From Balneolales bacterium (lineage in GTDB: Bacteria; Bacteroidota; Rhodothermia; Balneolales; HLUCCA01), in contig JAIUMT010000077.1 of the NCBI GenBank assembly GCA_022565415.1, positions 1 through 12,424 on the forward strand: a stretch of 12,424 bases of DNA, given 5' to 3'. Position 1 is the stretch's first letter. Each line of letters opens with the position of its first letter. The position numbers were made by a program, and so were the translations under genes. Positions 6,985 through 12,424 of the stretch are shown in pieces. Under the pieces are notes generated by a model, which was not told where the DNA came from, searched no databases, and saw only the letters and a program-made list of their open reading frames with translations.

Positions 6985-7105
6985 TTGCAACCGTGGCACT
7001 TGAAACAATACAACCCCAAGCACCCAACCATATATTGCAACTGTGAAGCTAGAAACAGCATCCTTCAACATTATGTTCTAAACCGCAGGCTTGGAACAGT
7101 ACCAA
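6985..7105. repeat. Three imperfect direct copies of a 25-30 base element
   Basis: Copies begin at 6985 (TTGCAACCGTGGCACTTGAA), 7035 (TTGCAACTGTGAAGCTAGAA) and about 7077 (TCTAAACCGCAGGCTTGGAA), each continuing with ACA or ACAGTA-like sequence. The first two are in register for about 25 bases with a 50-base period; the third is weaker and about 42 bases further on. They sit just past the esterase stop codon. They could be binding sites, decayed mobile-repeat copies or an RNA 3' structure. Alignment was by eye. Confidence 0.4.
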
Positions 7106-7116
7106 AATCAAAAACA

Positions 7117-7752
7117 TTAACCCCGAATAATTTCCAAAACCCGCTCAAACTCATCCTCGTTGATGAGGTGCCCCATACCCGGATAAATCCGCTTATCAAC
7201 CTTCGCACCGAGTTCTTCTGCTATGCTGGCCGAATCATGCACGCGCTCGACCGGAATGTGAAAATCCACATCGCTGCAACCAATTAGAATTTCAGTGCCA
7301 GCAAAATCACCCTTGTAGTGACTTTTCTCAATGCGCGGACCTATAAGTCCGCCACTGAGCACCATAACCCCGCCATACTTCTGCGCGTTGCGACTCACAT
7401 ACTCGAGCGACAAACACGCACCCTGCGAAAATCCCAGAAAGAAAATCTTATCGTTTGGAATATTATTCTGATTCAGCTCGGTGACGACACTTCCGAGTAA
7501 TTCAAGCGCCGAGTCGAGCCAAGGCTGATTTACATCCCAGTTCTCCATAAAGCTATACGGATACCAGGTCGCGTTCGTGGCTTTCGGAAAAACCAACACA
7601 GTCTTGTCGTCTTCCACAATTTGTTGCGCCATTTGCTGCATTCCACTGCCCGAATCCCCTCTTCCATGCACAAATATAATGGCTCGTTCTGCTTTGTCGA
7701 GACTCGCTCCGTCGAAAATTATATTGTCGTACTGATGTACTTGCGTTGTCAT
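7117..7752 (-). CDS. Alpha/beta-hydrolase, carboxylesterase/phospholipase family (Abhydrolase_2 type)
   Basis: The 211 residues match the usual 200-230 of this family of small cytosolic serine esterases. The oxyanion motif HGRGDSG is at 29-35. The nucleophile elbow GFSQG has catalytic Ser109, the acid is likely Asp163 (CSDVDFHIP), and the catalytic His is His195 (YPGMGHLI). There is no signal peptide. I chose ATG 7750-7752 (MTTQVHQYDNIIFDG) because the conserved fold begins about 25 residues in. The frame stays open upstream to an ATG at 8029-8031, but those 93 codons give a Cys/Phe/Lys-rich, unfamily-like extension through the divergent promoter. The enzyme likely hydrolyses carboxyl esters such as short acyl or lysophospholipid esters; the substrate cannot be told. 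It stands alone, divergent from the efflux regulator. Confidence 0.9.
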   Translation of the reverse strand: MTTQVHQYDNIIFDGASLDKAERAIIFVHGRGDSGSGMQQMAQQIVEDDKTVLVFPKATNATWYPYSFMENWDVNQPWLDSALELLGSVVTELNQNNIPNDKIFFLGFSQGACLSLEYVSRNAQKYGGVMVLSGGLIGPRIEKSHYKGDFAGTEILIGCSDVDFHIPVERVHDSASIAEELGAKVDKRIYPGMGHLINEDEFERVLEIIRG

Positions 7753-8077
7753 AATCTGATGTAGCTCGTTATTTGTATTATTTACTCTAATTGTACGGAA
7801 TATTAGTTGTTTAAACAAACAAATACCAAAACAACACAATTCCCACCCCGTGAACTTTTTATACTTATTTTTAAACTTAAATTGACATCCGACATCTAAC
7901 GATATTATATGGTCTAGGCGAAAGCTTGAACAATTACTGCTGAAGAATACACGTAACTTTATGTATAGTCTCACACCGACACATGTACTATGCATTGCAT
8001 GGACACCATCTAATACCTTGTACCAAGCCACCGCTTACAGCATAGCACGATTAAACTAACGACTCACCCAACCCAAA
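7753..8077. other. Divergent intergenic region between esterase and efflux regulator
   Basis: These 325 AT-rich bases should hold both promoters. Visible elements are the palindrome at 7807-7818, the small inverted repeat ATGC-ATT-GCAT at 7990-8000, and TAACTTTA (7954-7961), a fair -7-like element for the response regulator but with no TTG at the right distance. A GATTAAA (8049-8055) is the reverse complement of the core of the repeats upstream of the outer-membrane factor gene. No further gene is supported here. Confidence 0.4.
7788..7818 (-). promoter_or_regulatory. Candidate Bacteroidota-type promoter of the esterase, overlapping a 12-base palindrome
   Basis: Read on the minus strand, a TTG (7816-7818) is followed after 20 bases by TACAATTA (7788-7795), which resembles the Bacteroidota -33/-7 pattern TTG and TAnnTTTG at 4 of 6 fixed -7 positions. 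It would start transcription about 30 bases before the ATG. The TTG lies inside the perfect palindrome TTGTTTAAACAA (7807-7818), which could be an operator. Weak match. Confidence 0.3.
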
Positions 8078-8752
8078 ATGAAAATTCTACTTGTAGAAGA
8101 CGAGTTAAAGGTCAACCGCTTCATTAAAAAAGGTCTTGAAGAAAACGGTTTCTTTGTCGAAGTTGCCTTCGACGGATTGTCTGGAGTTCGGATGGCCTGT
8201 ACCGGTTTATATGATCTAATTTTACTGGATATCGTTCTACCCAAAGTAAGCGGACTCGAAGTCTGTCAGCAAATCAGAGAAGCATATCAGTCGGTTCCAA
8301 TTCTTATGCTAACCGCACTCGGTACAACAGAAGATAAAATTCGTGGATTAGACACCGGGGCAGATGATTACCTCACCAAACCTTTCCATTTTGAGGAGCT
8401 TCTTGCCCGAATCCGTGCGTTAAGCCGACGGAATAATCTGGAAAGTGACTCCGTTGTAGAACTCCAAGTCGATGATTTGATTATTAACCTCGACTCTAAA
8501 GAGGTAGCTAGAGGTCCGAAAGGCATTACCCTCACTCTTCGTGAGTTTCAGTTGTTGGAATTGTTGGCGAGAAACAAGGGAAGGGTTCTGTCGCGCGTAG
8601 TAATCGCCGAGAAAATTTGGGATCAATCCTTTGATTCGGGCTCAAATGTAATCGATGTTTACATCAATTATTTAAGGAAAAAAATCGACTCAGGTCACGA
8701 TAAAAAATTACTACATACCGTTGTGGGAATGGGATATGTGCTTCGCGAGTAA
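8078..8752 (+). CDS. OmpR/PhoB-family response regulator of the efflux locus (CusR/CzcR-like)
   Basis: The 224 residues are the full length of the family. The receiver domain (1-115) has the acidic pocket E7/D8, phospho-acceptor D51 (LILLDIVLPKVSG), T79 and K101 (LTKPFHFEEL). The winged-helix DNA-binding domain (about 128-222) ends with the typical VIDVYINYLRKKID and LLHTVVGMGYVLRE. The partner kinase gene follows after 22 bases in the same direction. With the adjacent RND efflux genes, the likely role is to activate efflux transcription, and perhaps its own, upon an envelope signal. Regulators in this arrangement usually answer to copper, silver, zinc, cobalt or cadmium; the metal is inferred by context only. 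No Shine-Dalgarno sequence precedes the ATG. Confidence 0.93.
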   Translation: MKILLVEDELKVNRFIKKGLEENGFFVEVAFDGLSGVRMACTGLYDLILLDIVLPKVSGLEVCQQIREAYQSVPILMLTALGTTEDKIRGLDTGADDYLTKPFHFEELLARIRALSRRNNLESDSVVELQVDDLIINLDSKEVARGPKGITLTLREFQLLELLARNKGRVLSRVVIAEKIWDQSFDSGSNVIDVYINYLRKKIDSGHDKKLLHTVVGMGYVLRE

Positions 8753-8774
8753 CAATTTGTAACGACATTCAGAT

Positions 8775-10151
8775 ATGAGGATACGAAACAAACTATCGAT
8801 TCAGTTCACAGTATTGGTTGCATCCATATTGCTTATGCTGTTTTCGCTGATTTATTACGCATCGTGGAGTCAGCTTAGAGCCAATTTCTACGACCAGCTT
8901 CACGATCGAACCGTAACAACAGCCTACATTTATCTAGAGCAGGATGGGTTTTCGAGCGACTTGTACGCAGCTGTGCGCGAGAGATATGTTCGAACACTTC
9001 CCCAAGAGATTGGTCAGTTGTACGATATGGAAAACAATATTGCATTCATCGAAGCATCCGATTTTGTTCCCTACGACGAAGCTAAAATTGAATACATCCG
9101 CGAGAATTACACCTATCCGAGTTATTTCACATTCAGCAACGGAAGGTGGCAATCGGCTGGCATTTTCTATCCCGACAATCAGGGCGACTTTGTGATCATC
9201 GTCTCAGCAATTGACGAAATCGGTCGGGCATATCTCGCTAATTTAGTCTGGACACTGGTTTCTGGTTATCTCATCTCGCTGATTCTATTATTCTTTGCCG
9301 GACGATTTTTCGCCGCTCAGGCATTAAAACCCATTCCCAAAATCCTGTCTCAGGTAAATCAAATTTCGCCCTCAAACCTTAACTCTCGCCTCGATATCAG
9401 ACGAGAAAACGACGAAATCGGCGACTTGGTTCGAACGTTCAACCTGTTTCTGGACCGGCTCGAAGAGAGCTTCAAGTCACAAAAACGATTTGTCGCAAAC
9501 GCATCCCACGAGCTGCGAACGCCCCTCACCAGCATTATCGGGGAAATTGAAGTTACGCTAAAGAAGCAGCGATCGACGGATGAATACGTTGAAGTGCTTA
9601 ATTCCATCCGCCAGGATACCTTCACGTTGCACGAGTTAATCACCGGACTATTGAATCTAGCCGAGGCCGAGGCTGAGAAAATGCACGAAATGTTTAAACC
9701 TATACGGGTTGATGAAGTCGCGATTGAGGCTGGAATGCTCATTGAGAAAAAGTACCCCGGATCGAAAGTTATCGTCAATTATCTCGGCATAAACACCAGC
9801 GGCGACCATTTCATAATTCCAGCAAACAGACCACTTCTTTTTAACGCCTTCGCTAATATAATTGATAACGCAATAAAGTTTAGTCCCGACAATCAGGTCG
9901 CTGAACTTTCGCTCGATGCATCCAAAGACACCATATTATTCTCGGTAAAAGACTCTGGAATCGGCATTCCTGAAAATGAAATCGGAAATATTTTCGCCCC
10001 ATTTTACAGAGCAAAGGATGCGGTTTCGTTTAAAGGGTATGGAATCGGTCTGTCGCTCGTCGAGAGAATCCTAACCATTCTAAAGGGTGAAATTCAGATT
10101 AGCTCGGTGCCTGGAAATGGCACAATCGTTACCGTTGCTTTCAAAAAGTAG
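8775..10151 (+). CDS. Membrane sensor histidine kinase paired with the efflux response regulator
   Basis: The protein has 458 residues. Helix 1 spans about 11-31, a periplasmic region about 32-153, and helix 2 about 154-178. A HAMP domain (about 181-232) leads to HisKA with His245 (FVANASHELRTPLTSIIGEI). The HATPase has an N-box (NIIDNAIKFS, 361-370), G1 DSGIGIP (393-399), F-box IFAPFYR (406-412) and G2 GYGIGLSLV (421-429). All catalytic motifs are intact. It should autophosphorylate and pass phosphate to D51 of the preceding regulator. The periplasmic domain resembles none I can name. It has one His (H43), no Cys and one Met (M85), so no obvious soft-metal site. The downstream efflux gene starts 103 bases later, enough for a separate promoter. 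Confidence 0.93.
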   Translation: MRIRNKLSIQFTVLVASILLMLFSLIYYASWSQLRANFYDQLHDRTVTTAYIYLEQDGFSSDLYAAVRERYVRTLPQEIGQLYDMENNIAFIEASDFVPYDEAKIEYIRENYTYPSYFTFSNGRWQSAGIFYPDNQGDFVIIVSAIDEIGRAYLANLVWTLVSGYLISLILLFFAGRFFAAQALKPIPKILSQVNQISPSNLNSRLDIRRENDEIGDLVRTFNLFLDRLEESFKSQKRFVANASHELRTPLTSIIGEIEVTLKKQRSTDEYVEVLNSIRQDTFTLHELITGLLNLAEAEAEKMHEMFKPIRVDEVAIEAGMLIEKKYPGSKVIVNYLGINTSGDHFIIPANRPLLFNAFANIIDNAIKFSPDNQVAELSLDASKDTILFSVKDSGIGIPENEIGNIFAPFYRAKDAVSFKGYGIGLSLVERILTILKGEIQISSVPGNGTIVTVAFKK

Positions 10152-10169
10152 CCTTTCTTCTCATTCTAA

Positions 10170-10221
10170 TGCGATTTTAATCTCGCACTAATCTGGCTTT
10201 AATATCGGCACAGTATCTTCG
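10170..10221 (+). promoter_or_regulatory. Candidate response-regulator operator and promoter for the efflux genes
   Basis: Two direct repeats, TTTAATCTCGCAC (10176-10188) and TTTAATATCGGCAC (10198-10211), start 22 bases apart, about two helical turns, with one mismatch and one inserted base. OmpR-family regulators commonly bind such same-face repeats. TATCTTCG (10214-10221), just downstream, matches the Bacteroidota -7 element TAnnTTTG at 5 of 6 fixed positions, so a bound activator would sit at the -33 region. The first repeat overlaps a small inverted repeat TGCGA/TCGCA (10170-10187). Seen in sequence; function inferred. Confidence 0.4.
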
Positions 10222-10254
10222 GAGACGAATTTCATAACTGTCTAAAGCCGAATT

Positions 10255-11580
10255 ATGTCCCTTGAAATAGGTCGATACTCTAAAACCACCCTGCAAACTA
10301 TCTGTTTGCTAACTCTAATACTTATTACCAACGCGTTTCCAGCCACTTTGCACGGCAAGGATGCGAATCCAGACTCCCTTCATTTGTCATTGAATCAGGC
10401 AGAACCCTTGTTTTTGGAAAGAAATATCGTTTTGATGGCGGAGAAACTTCAAATTGATGTAAAGGAGGCTGAAGTTCGTCAGGCCCGGTTGTGGCATAAT
10501 CCGGAAATCGGCGTGGAGCATCAAATTATTAACCGTGATCGCAGCGGACCGATTGGTTTCACAGGCACCGACAACACCGTTTTCGAAATTGAACAGCTCA
10601 TTTCAACCGCCGGCAAGCGCGGTCGCACCGTTCAGCTTCTTGAATTGGAAAAAAGTCAGGCAAAGCACCAATTCGATATACTTTTGCGTGAGTTTAAACG
10701 TCTTCTCCGCCAGGAGTTTTTCCAACTAGCCTATCTAAATCGAATCGAGGGACTCTACCAGGAACAAATCGACGCACTCGAACGGATTTTGCTAAGCTTC
10801 GAAGAACAGCACGAACAGGGAAACATTGCCCAAACAGAGATTATCCGAATCCGCGGACTTCTGCTCGAAATCGAGCAAGAATACAGCTCCGTTCTTAGCG
10901 AGCAGCTCGAATCCCAAAACGCACTTACTGTCCTGCTTCAACTCGACAGCCAAATTCCAGTGCCCGAGTTACCAGACGACATCGCATCCACCACCATCCA
11001 GCTAACAAATCTGGAACTAAGCGACCTCAACGAAATTGCGATGGCTTCCAGAAGCGATCTTCTTACGGTCCGTTCGGCTTCTGATGTTGCCCGCCAACAG
11101 TTACGAGTCGAGCGAGCCGGAGCATTCCCCGATATCGGCATCGGACTGGTTTACGACAAGCTTGATGGCCCAATCGACAATTATTTCGGAGTTACCCTCA
11201 ACGTTGAAATCCCCCTTTGGAACCGAAATCAAGGTAATATTCAGGCCGCCCGACATCAAATTCGTCAGGCCGAACTGAGCTTAACCCACCAGGAACAGGG
11301 CGTTATTAACGATGTTGAATCATCACTAGCTCGCTACAATCGCTCCCTCCATTTGCTAGGCCGCACCGACAGCAGTTACGAGCAAGACTTCTCCATCATT
11401 CTCGAGGCCATTCTGACCCAATATCAGGAAGGGGAAATCAGACTGTTCGAATTTATCGACTACTACGAATCGTTTCGGGAAGGAATCATCCGCAATTACA
11501 CCATCAAAGAAGAATTTCTGAGGGCGGCCGAAGAGCTAAACTTCAGTGTTGGCACAGACGTCTTTCAATTTAATTTCTAA
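10255..11580 (+). CDS. Outer-membrane factor of an RND efflux system (TolC family, CzcC/CusC type)
   Basis: The 441 residues are normal for the family. An N-terminal signal peptide (TTLQTICLLTLILITNAFPA) ends at about residue 30. Two outer-membrane-efflux repeats follow (about 42-235 and 255-438), with family hallmarks RQARLWHNPEI (75-85), QLISTAGKRGRTV (114-126), VEIPLWNRNQGNI (317-329) and the end FIDYYESFREG ... LNFSVGTDVF. The long helices 125-225 and 322-395 build the periplasmic tunnel of the trimer. The TAGKRG and IPLWNRNQG signatures, and the adaptor 11 bases downstream, place it in the heavy-metal efflux branch rather than the drug branch. It would form the outer-membrane exit duct of the CzcCBA/CusCBA-type pump. 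No lipobox is seen. No Shine-Dalgarno sequence precedes the ATG. Confidence 0.92.
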   Translation: MSLEIGRYSKTTLQTICLLTLILITNAFPATLHGKDANPDSLHLSLNQAEPLFLERNIVLMAEKLQIDVKEAEVRQARLWHNPEIGVEHQIINRDRSGPIGFTGTDNTVFEIEQLISTAGKRGRTVQLLELEKSQAKHQFDILLREFKRLLRQEFFQLAYLNRIEGLYQEQIDALERILLSFEEQHEQGNIAQTEIIRIRGLLLEIEQEYSSVLSEQLESQNALTVLLQLDSQIPVPELPDDIASTTIQLTNLELSDLNEIAMASRSDLLTVRSASDVARQQLRVERAGAFPDIGIGLVYDKLDGPIDNYFGVTLNVEIPLWNRNQGNIQAARHQIRQAELSLTHQEQGVINDVESSLARYNRSLHLLGRTDSSYEQDFSIILEAILTQYQEGEIRLFEFIDYYESFREGIIRNYTIKEEFLRAAEELNFSVGTDVFQFNF

Positions 11581-11591
11581 GCTGAATCACT

Positions 11592-12424
11592 ATGATTAAT
11601 CTACGTTTCAAACCACAATTTGCATCCATTCTTCTATTATCGTTGTTTGTGCTAGCCTGCACATCATCCGAAGAATCGCACATCCAAGACGAGGCGGGAT
11701 CTTGCCTCTCAGACGCGATGGTCGAACGAGTTTCGATCGATGAGGTAACGCAACTTCAAGCGCATCAGTCACTTGTGTTACCCGGACAAGTAGTCGTAAA
11801 TCAGGATCGCGTTTTCAGAGTGTATCCGGCAGCTGGTGGAATTATTTCGGATGTGCATGTTCGTCTGGGCGACCGGGTTCACAAAGGACAACGATTAGCC
11901 ACGGTGCAGAGTCCCGACATTGCAGAGTTCCAACGAGACAAGCGCTCGGCCATTGCGGAGAAGTCACTCGCTGAGCGGAGCTTAAGCCTGGCCCGGTCGT
12001 TATACGAGTCCGGTGTGAACTCAGAGCGTGATCTCCAAGAGGCCAAAAACAATCTGGAACGAGCTGAATCAGAATTAGAGCGTTTGCACGAAATGCAACG
12101 CACACTAGGGGTTGAGGAAGGTCAGTCGACCTACATAATTCGCGCTCCGGAAGCCGGATTCGTGGTAGAACGTAACATAAATCCCGGATTGAGACTGCGC
12201 GCCGGAGACGACCATGTTTTCGAAATATCAGACCTGACCGATGTGTGGGTTGTGGCGAATGTATCTGAAAACGACATCCGAAATGTGCGCACTCAGAATG
12301 AGGTTTCCATTTCTATGGTTGCCTACCCCGACCACAACTTCACCGGTGAAATTGTGCGGTTATCCAGCGCTCTCGACCCAAACAGACGAACATTAGAGGC
12401 TATTATCGAGCTTCCGAACCCCGA
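11592..12424 (+). CDS. RND efflux periplasmic adaptor (membrane fusion) lipoprotein, CzcB/CusB type, 3' end beyond window
   Basis: 277 codons are visible and the frame is open at the edge; full-length members have roughly 370-420. An N-terminal export signal with a possible lipobox (LFVLAC, Cys23) suggests a lipoprotein. A first barrel/lipoyl half is at about 65-112 (VFRVYPAAGGIISDVHV, LGDRVHKGQ). An alpha-hairpin (about 112-172) docks to the outer-membrane factor. The second lipoyl half (YIIRAPEAGFVVERNINPG) and beta-barrel (VFEISDLTDVWVVANVSE) follow. It bridges the inner-membrane pump and the outer-membrane duct. A second cysteine in GSCLSDAM (Cys38) lies where related Bacteroidota adaptors often have a similar 'CLSD' segment, possibly a metal contact (inference). 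It starts 11 bases after the outer-membrane factor stop, so it is in the same operon. The pump gene should follow. Confidence 0.9.
   Translation, partial: MINLRFKPQFASILLLSLFVLACTSSEESHIQDEAGSCLSDAMVERVSIDEVTQLQAHQSLVLPGQVVVNQDRVFRVYPAAGGIISDVHVRLGDRVHKGQRLATVQSPDIAEFQRDKRSAIAEKSLAERSLSLARSLYESGVNSERDLQEAKNNLERAESELERLHEMQRTLGVEEGQSTYIIRAPEAGFVVERNINPGLRLRAGDDHVFEISDLTDVWVVANVSENDIRNVRTQNEVSISMVAYPDHNFTGEIVRLSSALDPNRRTLEAIIELPNP

Larger units (their letters stand above)
6755..7116. other. Gene-free region upstream of the T9SS/S74 genes and downstream of the esterase
   Basis: These 362 bases must contain the promoter of the T9SS/S74 pair and the 3' end of the esterase transcript. They hold a 10-base tandem repeat (6930-6954) and three imperfect copies of a longer element (6985-7105), described separately. 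On the minus strand the hexamers TTGATA and TATGCT, 16 bases apart (about 6800-6830), are a weak promoter candidate. An open frame of 80 codons on the minus strand has no protein-like features. Confidence 0.45.

Noticed and set aside
6785..7027. 80-codon minus-strand frame upstream of the T9SS-tailed gene
   Set aside because: It includes the 10-base tandem repeat and has a low-complexity composition with no signal or domain pattern.
6930..7105. Possible CRISPR array
   Set aside because: The short repeats are 10 bases with no spacers, and the longer copies are too diverged and unevenly spaced; no cas genes are present.
7753..8031. 93-codon N-terminal extension of the esterase
   Set aside because: The esterase fold is complete from ATG 7750-7752, and the extension is unlike the family and would cover the divergent promoter region.
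9359..9778. 139-codon minus-strand frame inside the histidine kinase gene
   Set aside because: It is the complement of the HAMP/HisKA coding region, whose catalytic motifs are intact on the plus strand.

Overview
The window most likely comes from the chromosome of a Bacteroidota-like bacterium, probably in the Balneolota/Rhodothermota part of the FCB group. This is an inference from gene content. It holds a type IX secretion (T9SS) type A C-terminal domain with the NYPNPFNPSTKI signature, a secreted 'tail fiber'/peptidase S74 protein, a one-piece hybrid two-component regulator with a propeller sensor, and mostly starts without a Shine-Dalgarno sequence. No rRNA, tRNA, CRISPR array, transposase or phage structural operon was seen.

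Left part (1-6754, minus strand). Read in the direction of transcription: a small secreted protein with a T9SS sorting domain; 18 bases later a 552-residue secreted fibre-like protein with an S74 intramolecular-chaperone end; an inverted repeat; a 90-codon ORF that looks like a small or decayed secreted domain; a long hairpin over its stop codon; a doubtful 60-codon ORF overlapping the next start as ATGA; and a very large hybrid sensor kinase/response regulator (periplasmic propeller, Y_Y_Y, membrane helix, HisKA, HATPase, REC, AraC-type HTH). The regulator runs off the left edge with its last HTH unfinished. Whether these form one transcription unit is open, because the two inverted repeats could end transcription between them.

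Middle (6755-8077). A 362-base gene-free stretch carries a 10-base tandem repeat and three imperfect copies of a 25-30 base element. Next comes an alpha/beta-hydrolase esterase on the minus strand, then a 325-base divergent promoter region.

Right part (8078-12424, plus strand). This is a heavy-metal-type RND efflux locus: an OmpR-family response regulator, its membrane histidine kinase, a CzcC/CusC-type outer-membrane factor, and a CzcB/CusB-type lipoprotein adaptor cut by the right edge. The inner-membrane pump (CzcA/CusA type) is expected just outside. A pair of 22-base-spaced direct repeats between kinase and outer-membrane factor is a plausible operator for the response regulator. The metal or other substrate cannot be read from the sequence.

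The best candidate for something new is the T9SS-tailed small protein paired with the self-processing S74 fibre, followed by the small ORFs and the propeller hybrid regulator. The parts belong to known families, but the combination looks like a candidate surface-fibre cassette with its own regulator.
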